From positions 2,232,001 to 2,296,000 of the forward strand of contig NW_008805064.1 of assembly GCF_000004825.1 (NCBI RefSeq): DNA of 64,000 bases. The letters are read 5' to 3'. Each line of letters begins with the position of its first letter. The first letter of the stretch is position 1. Below, piece by piece: positions 1-14,200 of this stretch. A program made the translations under genes and the position numbers. Below the pieces are notes generated by a model. It was not told the DNA's origin and did no database searches. It saw nothing but the letters and a program-made list of their open reading frames with translations. This DNA comes from Heterostelium album PN500. Taxonomy: Eukaryota > Evosea > Eumycetozoa > Acytosteliales > Acytosteliaceae.

Positions 1-1934
1 GTTGCATACCCCAAGATCTATACAATTCAACTAAACCGACTTGGAACAAGAATAAAGATGGTTGTGCGATGATTGGTCTATGGATATCATTCGACTCACT
101 TGCGAGGTCATTAAGTTTGGCAATGATACTGTATCCAGTGTACTCACTGAGCAGAGAATCTAACTTGTCGACAGTCGAGCGATACACTGGTTCAGATTCG
201 TAGAGTTGCATTCCCATTTGATTCCATTGTGGACCTTGACCACAGAATACATAAATCAACTTCTTTCCAACCGAATCTTTATTTGGTAACACTCCATTGA
301 ATGCAAGTGCCTGTGAATCAAACTCTTCCCAATCTTTGGCAACGATTACCTTTCTAACTGAATGATGTGATTTTGTCAAAGATTGATAGAGTGCAAACTC
401 TCTCAGTGAGACTCTATTCTGACTTTCTTTGATTGCCTCAACATATTTATTATTTGAAGTAGTACAATTACCACTGATTGGTATCAAAAATGGTTTAGTT
501 ACATTTTCAATTTTTCTTTGTCTAATAATAAATTATTTTGAAAAAAAATTAATATTCAAAAGTTTAACTATTAAAATAGAAATATATGTTTATAACATAC
601 AATTGATTATCAAAACTATTATTTCTATATTCTTGGAGGATGATATGACAATTGGTTCCTCCTATTCCAAATGAATTTACACTCATCAATACAAGTCTGT
701 CATTTGGAAGATCTTCAACCTCTGTAACAACTTGGATATTCGATTCCTTGAATGGAATTTTTGGATTTAGTTTTGTTAATTTGATGTTTGGAACTAACTT
801 TCTATTCTTTAACATCAGTGAAACTTTGATGAAAGATGCAATTCCAGCTGCACTCTCAAGATGTCCAATATTTGATTTGATCGATCCAATCTTGAGTGGA
901 TTCTCAGGTGTATGGTTGTCAGTGAAGACATCGGCCAGTGCCTTTACCTCAATGGGATCACCAACGATGGTTCCAGTGGCGTGTGCCTCCACATAGTAGA
1001 TATCCGATGGTTTGATATTCGAGCGTTGCAGTGCCTGTTTGATGTTTACCGATTGTGTCTCACTCGATGGCGATGACATGGTATCTTTATTGCAACGACC
1101 ATCGCCATTTGTGTTTCTTCCTTTGACGATTGCATAGATACGATTTCCATCTCTTTCCGCCAGCGACAAACGTTTCATAACAACTACACCACAACCTTCG
1201 GAACGAACAAAACCCTTGCCGTCAGCATCAAAAGAACGACAATGATCAGTCAACACACCGAGTCTGCTGTAACCCATGGATGACTCTGCGTCAAAAAGCG
1301 CATTGACTCCGCAGCCAAGTGCAATGTCACATTGGCCATTTTGAATATGTTGGATAGCGAGATCAGTGGAGAACAGCGATGACGAACAAGCGGTATCGAT
1401 ACACATCGATGGTCCTCGGAAATCAAAACAATAGGAAACACGATTGGCAATTATAGAATGTGTAAAATAGTCGGTGAGCACGTAGGGAGCCGGATCAAGT
1501 GGTGAACTTGGTGTCTGGAAATGAGTGTAACCGATGTTGGAAACACCGACAAACACACCTGTGTTGGAACCACGCAGCGATTGCGATGGAATCTGGGCAT
1601 CTTCTAGTGCCTCGTAGGTCAGGGTGAGCATCATTCTCTCCTGAGGGTCGATGGCAGCGGCATCCTTTGGAGCCATTCCAAAGAAGAGTGGATCGAACTT
1701 CTTCCATTCATCTAACTCCAAGAGTCCGGCATTTACATTGGTAATCAAATTGTGTTGACTGAATGATTCCGACCATCGTTCAGTTGGAACTTTAACAATA
1801 CCATCAAACGAACTGACCAAGTTGTTCCAGAAATTCTCGGGAGTTGAACTGTTGCCTGGCAGTCGGAGTCCAATACCAATGATAGCGACATCGTTATCCG
1901 ATACATTATGACTATTGCTGTTGATGGGTATCAT
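1..1934 (-). CDS. Polyketide synthase, 5' part (KS, linker, start of AT)
   Basis: Multidomain type I iterative PKS of the dictyostelid type, cut by the left window edge. Exon 1 spans 1934-601 and exon 2 starts at 521; the intron 600-522 has donor GTATGTT and acceptor TATTAG, and the phases (2 then 1) close. The beta-ketoacyl synthase domain covers about residues 14-440, with the active-site Cys183 in DTACSSS, His318 in EAHATGT and His358 in KSNIGHLES, so the triad is intact. Exon 2 carries the KS-AT linker and then the start of the acyltransferase domain (FCGQGPQWNQMG, about 215-128). The AT active serine and all later domains lie outside the window. The start at 1934 gives a short Asn/Ser-rich leader before VAIIGIGLRLPG, as usual in the family. 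The product and substrate cannot be told from this part. Dictyostelids carry dozens of such genes, so I assign no symbol. Confidence 0.93.
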
Positions 1935-3558
1935 GTTGACGTCAACGTTATTTGTAGAAAGGTATTAATAAATGATGGGAGAGGAAAAGAAAAAGAAAAG
2001 AGTTGGTTGAAAAGAATGAGTGGGAAAAGGAAGATAGAGAGAGGATAGGTAGTCAGAACAGGCCAGATACTCAAGAAATATTGTTAATTAATTTGATATC
2101 TATCTCTAATATATTTAATATTAGAATCTTTAATAGTAGTAATTATATAAATAAAGAAATTAAATGATGATGTGATACGATTTAAATTTATTTAAACATG
2201 TGAGTAGTTGATGAACTAAATGAATTTAATTAATTAAACTCCTCATATTCTAAAGAGTATCATGTAAGTGAAGAGAACCAGCAAATAGATCGATAAAACT
2301 ACACAAGTTGCTTCTCCCTTTAGATTGGTTGATTGATTGGTATTGTTGTTCAAATCAAAATTAATAATTCTATAATTCTATCATCTCTTTTTAAAACAAG
2401 AAATAATGAAAAGAATGATGTTACTGATACTCCAAAAAATGATATCACAACTTGGAAGTGTACAATAGATCACACCACAAGCTAAACCAAACTAACAATA
2501 CTTAATACTATATTCTACAACTACCCCTACACCTAACAATCAGCAAAACAAAACAAAACAAAACAAAACCAAAAACCAAAAACAAAAACAAATTAAAATA
2601 AAATTGAAAGAGAGTGACACTGACTGATTGATATAATGATTGAACTAATGACTAAGTGATATAATCTATCTTTTTAACACTCACCTGATTTAGAATTTTT
2701 TAAAATTTAACCTCACACTTTTGTTATTCACAACCACACTTATCAGTTCTTATTTTTGATCGAAAAGATAAATCTTCTTTTTTAGTGTTTAGATTTTTTA
2801 AAATCATGAATTACAACATCAATAAATATTTTATTGGTTAACCAATAAAATCAAGTGTATATCATAATATAATGACCAACTTGTTTTGTTTACCAAACTT
2901 AACAAATCAAAAAATAATCATAAATCATAAATCACACATAACCCAATAAACACAAAATTTTAATCATTCATTAGTATCAGAACAGCATCAGAACAGCATC
3001 AGAAACACCACCGCTCTGTTTGTTCAATAAAGCAATTGTTGTTATAAATGAAGCTTATTGTTTATGGTAATTGATTGCCAAGTAAATCTTAATCTGTATT
3101 ATTTAAAATTTTTAATTGAACATATTGCATTGTTACCATGATCAATTAAAAATCATGAATGAGCTAGTAAAATGACAATTATTGCAATAAATTACCACTC
3201 TTCTCGATTAATTAATTAGGAAGTTAAATAAATTTCACACTCTTTTATCATATTTTAAAAGTATTCATAATGCAAACTCTCTTAACATCTCACACTCTCA
3301 AACTTTATTGATATATTGGGTTAATTTTATAAAGTGAGAATATAACTTGAATTTAACTAACTGTTAATAAATACATACATACATTCATATTAATATGAAC
3401 GAATATATGTATATTCTTTTTTTTTTTTAAAGAATTGAATTAACAATACATCATTAGTTATTTATATGTCTACAAAAATATATGTTGAGTGTTTTTTTTT
3501 ATTTTATTTTGTTATGTGATTGTTTTTTTTATGTTTTTCAACCAAATGAGAATAATTT
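1935..3558. other. Intergenic, PKS / RasGEF
   Basis: A/T-rich DNA between the PKS start and the RasGEF 3' end. It holds only homopolymer runs, a short direct repeat of CAGAACAGCATCAGAA type near 2980-3005, and a TTACCACTCTT motif near 3195 that resembles the repeats at 31740-31960. No gene, RNA or strong structure was recognised. Confidence 0.6.
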
Positions 3559-6500
3559 TTAAATTTTCGGTTCAAGTTGTTGAGACATTTGATAGAGTAC
3601 TTCATCGTTGGCGACAGGTAATGAATCGAATGATGCTAGTACTTGTTCCGCTTTTGATGAGGGTGGTCCGAAATCGTATGGAATATACTGACAACTCTGA
3701 ATGATCGAAATGATGTTGTAAACCAATTTCTTCTTTCCCCAATTGATCAATCCATCCATACTATCATTATTACCATCTTCAATAAATGTTAAATCCTTTA
3801 AATATACACCTCTGTTGTGTTTTTTAAAAATAAAAATTAAAGATAATCGGTTAGATTTTGATAAAGATCAATTATTGTTATTATTATTATTATTACTACT
3901 ATATTTCGCAATACTTACAAATAAGGTATACATGGTGGTACAAGATCTTTAATTAAACTTCTAAAGGTTTTGAATGATCCTTCCATGGACATGAGTTTCT
4001 CCAAGTCCTCCAGAGATTGTTTATACTTCTTTGGTACTTTACTCCAGGAAACACGCAATCTGAGAACGGAGGAGTTGCGAATACCCGCAAGGAAAGCGGT
4101 GAGTAGATGGAAATTGTTGAGCTCTCTGAGATGCAATGCTATCTTGATGTAACGACAAATCAGTTTAACACGTGACTTTAACTTGATTTGTGCTAGGATA
4201 CTGGTGGAGATTGCAAGTGATACACGATTGAATCGATCGATCATCTTTAGGAGATTGCATGCCTTGTACTGTAGCTTCGGTTTGTTCCATGCCTGATTGA
4301 GAAACTCCACCGGTTGAATACGTCTAAATGTTTCAAATTCACGGAGTGTAAGTTGCTGCGCGACAAACAACTCGTCTTCCAAGAACGCAGTAGAGATGGA
4401 AGGCGCGCGAATCACTGTTGTGAGACGTGGCACTTCTGGCATGGCGTAGGCACGCTTCTCTTTGATTGCCATGTCAATGAGACGTTTGAGTTGCGGCACC
4501 ATATTTGAGTAACCATCTTCTTTCATTCGTTCAATAAACTGGTTGATTCTCTCGAGGAAACGCTCTTCCAGTCCACCACCGGATGCAGCTTGTGGTGACT
4601 GTTGTTCTAACCAATTCTTGATGAATACTATCACATGCAATTGCACTACGTTTTTGGTATCGGCCAGTCTCTCTGGCACGTTGTATCTCTCTATCAATTT
4701 GTCGAGTAGAGTATCAGAGGTGGTGAAAGAAGTGTAGGTCATCAGGAGAATGTTCATTGTGACACGATCGACATCTATGTTGTTGGTTGACACCTCGACA
4801 AGTTTGTTTAGAGTTGCACCACGAATGACGTTGGACAACTTGAAAGTGACTGGATCGACGTCAAAGAATATAGTAGTTCTATCGTTTACTTCCTCCCAGA
4901 TGTTGGTTGCATTGTGTTTGACGTACTGAGGTACTACCAAGTCAGCTTCGTCGGCAAGCTCGACAAATAGCTTGTTGGATTTAGTAAAGTATTGAGTGAG
5001 CAGCGGTTGATGTTGATTGATAATCGGTCCATCGAATGAATCGATATGGAATCGACACTTTGCTTGATCGATCTTGCATTCCAGCCAATTGAGCTCGGTA
5101 TCGAGTGACTCTTGTAGAGGCAGATGCAATGGGATTTGAACTTGTATAGTCTTTGTCTTGATAGGTTGTGGCACTGACATCATCAAGCTTGCAACATCGC
5201 CAACAGTGGCAGCCTTTGATTCCAACTCGTTCTCATCGGGATTGTTCGACGATGTTGATTCACCGTCCGCCGTCTCCGGACTGTTGAAGAGTGATGCATC
5301 GATCATCAGGGTGATGGGTGACGGACGAACTGCAAATCTCAGACACACACGGTTGCTAATACGATAGTGGTAAAGTGGACGTCCAGGTTCGATCCACTCG
5401 ATATTCTTCTTGTCGGTGGGTGCGCCACTACTCTGGTCTTGACGATCGACAAAAATGCTGTAGTGGTCGACATTGACACTGTTCTCAGGATCGACAACCT
5501 TCTCTGAAATCTCCTTGAAGATCTTCTCGGTTTGCAACATCAAATCCAGTCTCAACTGCTCGAAACTGTCATCTGCAAACTTCAACTTGACCAACTTCAA
5601 ACGAAGACGCAGAGCGACAGTGCACTTTGGATCTTTGAAAATCTCGCTGTTCACATGCAACTTTTCGAGTGGCTCCAACCAATAACCAGTTGTTCCAGTT
5701 CCAAATCCAAACGAATCTAAATACAATCCGAAATCATCGGACTCCAGAGCGTATTGACCGATTTGAGGAAGGTAAGAAGTGACAAGGTGGTCGACCAGTC
5801 TGGCGCAAGTGAGTGTTGGATCCATCGGTTCTTCAACGATGAAATTTGCTGGACATTTCGCAGATACACCCATCTCTTTGATTCGCTCCAAGTTGACGCG
5901 AACCTTCCACGGCACCATCTTGAGTGAGTACTCACGGAACTTGTCACTGGCACCGTCGTATTGCTGGTCGGTTAGATACTCCTCGTCGCGCAAGAATCTT
6001 CCGGATTCCGATGGTTTGTCGGTTTCGCGCACGTACAATCCCCACTCGCCAAGCTCCTTAAGATTGGAGTTCGAACTGGTAATCGTACGAATGACGTCGG
6101 CAGCCTGTGATTTCTTGGTAATTGGAACCAATACTTCTCTGAGAGTGCTGCTTCCCTCCTCGGGTGAACAAGAAATTAAAACCGGGAGTTTGGGATCGCT
6201 ACCAACAACGGAACCTGTCTCTTCACCACCGGAATCGTACTCTATGCAACGTGGAGACAGTTGAATCTCGTCCTCGATAATCAGGGTTTCAAAAGTCGAC
6301 ATTTCAACTTCCAGCCTTTTCCAAGACGACGTTTCAATACCCTCACCATCGATTCTCAGTGATTTTATGATCTTGAGTATCTCGCAGTCCAAGAATTTCG
6401 TACGAACGTCTTCACGCAGTGCAACATCCTTACAACCACGAATCAAATGGTTTATTAACGACATGCAATTTACTTTGAGATCAGCAGCAAATTCACCTGC

Positions 6501-9413
6501 CAACGGTGCTATTATATATTTAAAAGTTTGTTGCAATGTAACCTCTGTGTTTCTTGCGAATGTTCGCAGTGATTCCATTACAACGGAGCTACCCACTGGA
6601 AATACCTTGCACAGACTATCTAAAACTTCAAATGTCGCTCTCTTTACTGAAAGACTAGGTGTTACCATCAAAGGAACAATCGTATCTGTTGTATCTGTCA
6701 ATAAAATAGAATGTAATTCCAACTATTTTAATAATAAATTAATTAGTATTAGAATATTTATATTTTCTTCTTGATCTTCTTCTTTATGACATATACTTCA
6801 GATAATAATTTTATACATGATAAACATTCATTGATAACTAAATGATCATCTTCAATTTTACTATTAAATGATTTTTGGTTAGTTAAAAGTTTGATAGATT
6901 ATGAATCCAATTGAATTACTATATATATACCTTTCTTTCTTTGAGAATATCGAAATCATATTTAAAATTGCATTGATACCTGAACTCTCTGCAAAGTTGA
7001 TAACCCAATTGACAGGCTTCTCTGTGAGTGCCAATCTTAGTTTACTGATATCCTCAATTGTGAAAAGTGAATGTGACGTTACTCTAGCATTGTTACTTGG
7101 TCCAAGTGGTGTAATTGATCTTGGACTTCTTGGGAATGATTTACCAATGTTGGCTGAAGGTGGTGCTTTAGGTGATGACATTGAATTGGTTGATCCATTC
7201 AACTTTGGTGGTGATGATAATATTGATTTCAAATCCGATGATGAACTACTTAATTGATTATTATTATTGAAAATACCATTCTATAATTGTAATAAAAATA
7301 TAAGAATGTTAATTTTTTGTTCTGTCGAAATAAATTAATAATCTTTTATAATATTTACACTTATTAAAGTTGTTGTACAATCTGGTTTAAGTCTTTGAAG
7401 GAATTGCCATTTATCCTCTGTTGTTTGGTTGAGTAGTTCTTCTTTTCTTGTTTTTGAGTAATCGAGATCCTCGACTAGCGATTCAAAGAGGTTCTGGAAA
7501 TAACGATAGTGTGGTGAGGGTGGCGGTGTCGTTGAGGGTGTGGTCGATACGGACTTGCGACGATTCAACATGTTGAGGAATGACGAGGACGATCGGGAGA
7601 GATTTAGTGTGGGTGTGACTGAGGATGGTGATTGTGGTCCGGCTGGTGCCGATTGATTCGATACCACCGAGATGGACAATGGTGATTCCTGTGTGCTTCC
7701 ACGACGTGGTCGCATCATGAGTTGCTCTCGAGAATTGGCAGCTGCCAAAGAGGCGAGCGATGATGACTGATTCATTGCCATGGTCGAAGCAGACAACTCA
7801 ATCGATCCACTCAAACTCAGACTGGAACGTGGTGATATCGAAAGACGCTTCGGAATCGAGTTGGAATAGAGTGAACTCGAGGTTGTTGATGCGGTGTCGG
7901 AATCGCTGTCTTCATCTTCCGACGAGAATTCCTTTGAGAAATTCAAGAGATTCTTGTGAACCGGTGTTTTTGGTGCTGGTGTCTCTAGTTTCTTCTTGGT
8001 GGTGCCAGTTCCGTTGAGACTGGACAAACTGTTGCTACTGTTACTATTATACATGAATCCATTGGTGAATGCCGGTGAGCGTGATACCGGTGAGCTGTGC
8101 GGAGAAAATCCACTCTGTGGAACGGAACTACTGATGGAAGAGCAATCCTCTTCTTTAATTGAATCGAAAATCATGATTGAACTGTTGTTGTTGTTGTTGC
8201 TGTTAAGGCCACCGCTGCTGCTGCTGCTGTTGTGGAGTGTGAGATTGGAGTGTGCGTGTGAAGATTGGTTGAAATGATTGAGGAGAATCTGAACGGCATC
8301 GGTGGTCGATGAATTTTGACTGGTTGGTTCCAGCTGAATCTGGTCAAAGAATGTGTTGTTGTGAAGGGTGAGACGTACAATGTGTTGAAGGAAATCTACA
8401 TTTAAAAATAGTGGTAACTCCACCAGGCAATTGTCGTGGAGTGTCAACAGGTTGAGGTTGGTGAGGAGGTTGATTTGTCGTGGTAACATCGATATCTTGT
8501 TGTACTCGAGATACAGCTTTCTCAGCGATCGACAACCCTCGATCTCAGTGGGGAGAGTCATCAGTCTGTTTTCCTGTGTGTGAAGCTCAGAGAGTCGCGA
8601 TAGCTTTCCAATAGTCGATGGAATGTGTGTGAGTTGATTGTTATTTACACGGATAATAGTGAGGAGTTGGCATTCGCCAATGATGTCGGGCAGGGTTCGC
8701 AGCTTGTTGTGCTGCGCCAACAGGTGTTGTAGTTGCGAGAGCTTTCCTATGCCGTCTGGCAGTATTTTCAGTGAGTTGCTCGAGATGTCAAGGTGTTTCA
8801 GGTGGCGTAGAATCGAAAGTTCCGCCGGTAACGACTCTAAACAGTTGCCGGCAAGCACCAGTGTTGTGAGCGATCGCATATTTCCAATGGCTTCGGGAAT
8901 CGATCGCATTTGATTGTCGGCAAAACTCAGGGATGTCAGAGAATCGAGCTCGCATAGATGTGTGGGAAAAGTGGAGAAACTATTGGAATCTAAAATCAAA
9001 GTGCGCAGCGCACTCATTCCAAAGAGACGCACCGGAATCGTTCCGAGAAGATTGCATGAGAGATCCAAATATTTCAATAGTGGCAATTTGGTGATTGACA
9101 CTTGGAATCTAGTGATTTCATTGCCACCTAAACTCATCTCTTCGAGCAACTCTAGTTTCTCGAGACTTGGAATCTCTGCCAACTTGTTCTCTTCGACGAC
9201 CAGCTTTTTGAGAGTGACCAACTCTGAGATGTCAGTGGGTAACACCTTGAGTCGACAGTTTTTGATAAAAACGGTATTGACACTGCCCGTCTGTTGTATT
9301 GCACGTATAAAAGCTGGTCCATTGACTTGTTTGATTTTAGTATTCTCTATTCTCACTGTTTTTCCATCTTTACTCAACGATTGCTCCAATGCTCTATTGG
9401 CTACTGATTTCAT
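3559..9413 (-). CDS. LRR - GBD/FH3 - RasGEF protein (GefL-like)
   Basis: Guanine nucleotide exchange factor for Ras-family GTPases, 1842 residues. Exons are 9413-7359, 7283-6931, 6860-6797, 6722-3919 and 3811-3559; all junctions are GT-AG and in phase. Residues about 40-370 are a run of leucine-rich repeats (LPxxI/LxxLxxLxxLxLxxN). A Ser/Thr/Asn-rich low-complexity stretch follows (about 370-635). A formin-like GBD/FH3 armadillo region begins near [14 protein letters not shown] and continues over exons 2-4. Next come stretches that look like ubiquitin/FERM-F0-type folds ([22 protein letters not shown]). An N-terminal RasGEF (REM) motif lies near residues 1450-1560, and the catalytic CDC25-like domain near 1600-1842 ([25 protein letters not shown] on the last exon). 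The architecture matches my memory of Dictyostelium GefL, but the orthology is an inference. The LRR and FH3 parts suggest regulation by Rho/Ras GTPase binding at the cortex. Confidence 0.9.
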
Positions 9414-12400
9414 TTCCCAGCTTTCTCTACTATTATGATTATTATTTTATATGGTATATATATATGGAGTGAGGTTTTTGTTTTTTTTTTTATTATTTTG
9501 TTTTCAAATGTTATTTGTTTTCCAGTTTGATCTTTTTATTTTAAAAACAAATAGCTTTGATATATATTTTAATTAATAGTATAAATAAATAAATAAATAT
9601 TGATAATAACAATAAAAAATATGTATAACTCTAACTATAGAAATTGTTGTTATTGTTGTTGTTGATGCCAAGCTGATTGATAATGAATTTGATTGATTTT
9701 TGATTGGTTTAATTGACTTGATTGTTTTGCACTTTAACCTATAGGAAGTGGGTGATTGTAGTGTTTTACTCTTCAGAAACTTTTATATTAAATTTTTAAT
9801 TTTAAAAATTAATAAAAAAACAAACAAAAAGAGAGGGAGATCGAAAAGTGTGATTGTGTGCTCTTTTTTTTTTTGATGTTGAACGTTGTGACCCTTGATG
9901 TAAAGTGAACAGACTATTCTATTATTATTTCTGTTTTATTCTCTTTGTTATTATTACTATTATTATAATTGTTCTTTTGATTGAGTTTGTCAAACATTCA
10001 ACAACAAATATTCGAAACTAACTAACTTATTAACTAAAATACCTATTATTACTGAAAACTATTGCTACAAACGATATGTATTATTACTTGATTATTCCAA
10101 CTATCTATCTATCTGTCTATCTAAATTTAATTTTTAATAAAGATCTTGAATTAGTAGTCAATTTCTTTTTTTTTTTTTTTTAAATATATTGAATGATTAT
10201 TATTATTAAGATATTGTTGATTTGATTGGATTGAATTGAATTGAATTGGAAACAATTGTTTTGTTGATTTGATTTTATGGATGGGTTAGCGTTTTTAGAT
10301 GGCAGCCAACCGGTGATTGTTTGAATTTGGAAATTATTATTATTATTATTTTATTTTTAACTTGATGATGTTGATGCTGATGATGTTGTTACATGAAGTT
10401 AAGAAAACTCAATAATGTTAATGCAGAGCATACATAGCACGTAAAACCAAAAATAAAAATATTATAATATGATGAAATAATTTAAACAAAAAGGTAAAAG
10501 ATTAATGCAAAAACAAATCAAATCCAAATCAAGAATAACAATAACTACAATAAAAACAAAACACAACCAAAAACAAAAGAGAAAAATCAAATCAAACAAT
10601 CCAAATTTAAATAAATTATTTAAATTAAACAACAACAAATAACTAAAACAATCCGTGGATTTTTGAGTTGTATCATATATGATAGCCAGGAGTATCTTTA
10701 TTTCCTCACTCCCTCTTTTGAACCAAAAAAACTCTTTGTTCAAAAATATGTTATTACTAATATTCTAAAAAACAATAACAGCATAACATTAATGTTAAAA
10801 AACACAAATTGAGCAACAAGTCACCCACTTGTTGATTTTAATATTAGTTTTCAATAAAAAAAAAAGGTTGGTGTTAAAAACAATCTTTGGGTTTGTGCTG
10901 AAGTAGGTTGGGGTGATATAAAAGGATGAGGAGGTAGTCCAATACATACTCATCACAACTCCAAAAACAATAGTGTGTGAGTGTTTAATTTATTTATTTA
11001 TTTATTTATTAATAATGGTTTGGGTGAGCATGATGATACATTATAAGGTGTACAATACAAGAGAGTAAAAGATAGGAATGATGAGTGAGAGTGTGTGTGT
11101 GAGAAGCTTTGTGTCAACTTGGGTTTAATTTAAATAATGACATAATTGATGATCAATGTTTAAAACACATTGATGTTAGTTAAGTATACCATCATTTTTG
11201 AGGTTGTGATTATAGGATTTTGATAGGTGGTTTGGTGGTTTGCAATTGAACTGTGTTGTAGATGGTATTTAATTATTTATTTTTTTTTTAAATATCATAA
11301 ACTAAATGTTGTTATTTGATTTTTGTGCTGTTTTTTTTTATGATATTCGCATATATACTAAAGAGATTACATCAGTGTAGTAAAACTTGATCCTAATTTA
11401 AATTTATATATATATATATATACACAATAGTAATGAATGATTGATATAAAAATGATATCATTTCAAGTTTTTAGTTGAGAAGTGATATGTGTCGAACAAA
11501 CTTGGTCAATACCATACTATTACATTACATTACTTGTATAAACAAAATAAAACATATAATATTTGATTTTATTTCTATTTATTAGATGATATGATGTACT
11601 GAATTACTAAAATTACACTTGTATTAGATTATCAGATTGACTTGTATAGATTTATCTTGACAGATTGATGTTGTTGTTGAATGAACAATATTAAACAATA
11701 ACAAAACATAATCTAACTGTTGATTTAATTTATATTTAATTAATATGGGTGTTGGGGAATATGTATGAATAAGCAGATGCTCCATCGATGTAAAGATGAC
11801 TGACTTATGTATAAAACACCTCTTTAAAATCGATTAGTCTTTACTGATTTTGGTAAAATAGAATCCATTACTATAGTATTGTTATTATTGACTAGAATTT
11901 ACTGAATACTAAAATCTGTATAATATAATATGTACCTCTTAAGTATCGAAACAACCTATTTAATTCAATTCCAATATACGATTTTTCAATATTATTACTA
12001 TTACTATTATTGTTATTCTCAAATGGAAATTATCGATTCTTGATTGATTGATTGGGTTTTCTTGTGGTTTTAAAATTTATAATATCGTATATGATAAGAT
12101 AATAATATCTTATCATTATAATTATTGGAATTGAATCAATATTATTACAAGTCCAACTTTGGTTGTTGTTGTTTTACTGTTGCTGTGTCACGTCAATCAA
12201 ATTTACTCCTAACTGTTTCATGTTTTGCGATCATCATAATTATAGTTTTACTAAATTGCAAGATATTTTTGATTGTTTTTGCAGCTTATTATTTTACAGT
12301 TGGGTTGTTTTTTTTGGATATTTTTTTTGTTTTTGTATCATCTGCGACTCATCAAACAAGATGAGACAAATGTAAGTTAAATTGGGATTGATGTTTGACC

Positions 12401-14200
12401 AAAAGACAAAGATTTTTTATATTATGATCAAGATGATTGATGTTGATTATTATTATTGTTGTTGTTGTTGAACTAAAATTTTACCTTTGTTACAATATGA
12501 TAAACTCTCTAAAACTATTTACTATTATACTTTTATTATTATTACTACTGCTATAAAATATGATTATTAAATAAATAAAAAGTAAATTTAAAATAAATAT
12601 CTTGAATATTTCTTTAAAATGTCACACTGCTGTGCTGATTAAGTTGTTGGTTATTATGGTTCTACTTTGTGCCTGCTATTCTAGATAGAATACTGGTGGG
12701 TGTTTAATTAATAAATAATGTGAAATGAAATTGATGTGTTGAAATAGTTTAGAAAAACTAGTTGGTGCCAATAATTCCAATAATTACTATTGTTGTCAAA
12801 ACTGCTATTAAAAAAAAAAAAAATTGAGTGGTTTTTGTTATATTTCAAGAAATTAAACTATTATTATATATATCTTTAATAGTAATTAATTAACATATTA
12901 TTTGTGTGTGTGTGATTGGAGGTGCAGTGTGTTTGTTTTTTGATCAAATTAGCTTAGGTTTTTCTAACTCAATAATGTGTTTTTGTTATTTTAATGTTGT
13001 GACCGTTAAAAAAAAATTGATATATTTGTCAAAAAAGTTTGATTGATGGTCAGTCACACTACTCAATGCATTGCAAGAAAATTACGCTCAAAAATCGTGG
13101 TGGTATACCCACATTTTTTAATTAAAAATTAAACTTTTTTTTTCTAATTAAAATTAAATTGTTTTTTTCAAAACCACCCACCTTAAAATTTAAAAATGCC
13201 TTTTAAAAATTTTCAAAAAAAAAATAAAGAAAAATTTTGTTTAGTCGATCTATTTTGAGTTGATGCCATTTTCTCCGATACAAAAGATTTGTGTAACAAC
13301 GAGCTATTTTCATTGATGTATCTAAAAATAATCTTTCTTGTTTTGTTGTTGGTAAGGTTGTTTGATGTACACAAAAGAAAAAAATAGCTAATAGTTCGCT
13401 AGTGCTATATGGTTGACTCTCTTGAAAAACCAACAAGAAAATATATCAAAACAAAGATTCTTTTGATAACAAAAAAGAAAAGTGAGGAGGCTCAAAACAA
13501 AAAAAAAAACAACCCAAAGATAAAATGTGATTTTTCAATCCACATACTTGGAGACAATTTTGACAATCTGATGATTAATTTTTATTTTTTGAAACAACAC
13601 AATCAGGTTGAGGTCCTCTTTTTATTTGAAGTTATTAATACACAGATCTCAGCAAAGAGATTACTTTTTTTAATCAATTCATTATTCTTTCAATCAAATA
13701 AATTGGTTGATCAAGTTTATCAATCAATACAGGCAAAGTTAGACATAGCACATGATTGGACAATATACAGATTAATGGGTGCTTATTAACATTTTTGGTA
13801 GAAAAATAACAATCAGCAGTATAAAGATATTACCTATTTATACTTTTTTTATATTTGAATGCTTGATTGATTGGCAGAGAAAACAATATAATTAATGGAC
13901 CAAAAGCCGCACAGGATTGAAATTTCAATATTAGAGATATTTAAAAGTACCAGGATTGTTTTATATTTTAAAACTCTAGAGAAATAGGGGTCGTTGACTA
14001 TAGCTTCAGTCACCTTAGTTATTATGGTGATGTTTATCAAGAGTAAGTAATATTTGACTAGTAGGTATGAAGTTAAACAATTTTTATCATAGATGAGAAC
14101 ATCTTTACAATTAAAAGTGAAATTGACTAAGTTAACAATATTATATTAGTGTAGGTCGACGAATTTTTATTACAATTTTAAAATGTTGTGTGAGTGAGAA
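9414..14200. other. Gene-poor gap of about 4.8 kb
   Basis: Long A/T-rich stretch upstream of the RasGEF gene and downstream of the ABCG gene. It contains many T and A runs, (TA)n near 11405-11424, TGTG runs near 12903 and ATT/TTG trinucleotide tracts. Short open frames exist (10462-10743 minus, 12125-12364 plus, 13203-13436 minus) but are made of A/T runs and show no family features. The plus-strand frame 13409-13789 is listed separately. I see no tRNA or other RNA gene. The imperfect palindrome GTGGTATACCCAC near 13100 is the only notable short symmetry. Confidence 0.5.
13409..13789 (+). CDS. Doubtful open frame, 126 aa
   Basis: Open frame starting with MVDSLEKPTRKY and ending IYRLMGAY. The first 45 residues are Lys/Asn-rich and overlap an A run. 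The second half has a more protein-like mix (hydrophobic positions alternating with charged ones). I recognise no family, signal peptide or domain. There is no evident 5' exon. It could be a small lineage-specific gene, a decayed exon, or chance. Confidence 0.2.
   Translation: MVDSLEKPTRKYIKTKILLITKKKSEEAQNKKKNNPKIKCDFSIHILGDNFDNLMINFYFLKQHNQVEVLFLFEVINTQISAKRLLFLINSLFFQSNKLVDQVYQSIQAKLDIAHDWTIYRLMGAY

Noticed and set aside
10462-10743. Minus-strand open frame of 93 codons
   Set aside because: It is a translation of A/T runs (Phe/Leu/Val) with no start context, family features or neighbouring exons.
12125-12375. Two overlapping plus-strand frames rich in Phe, Ile, Val and Cys
   Set aside because: Hydrophobic composition follows from T-rich DNA; two frames are equally open, so neither is supported.
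13203-13436. Minus-strand frame of 77 codons overlapping the start of the 13409 frame
   Set aside because: Its C-terminal part is T-run sequence and no domain or splice partner is seen.
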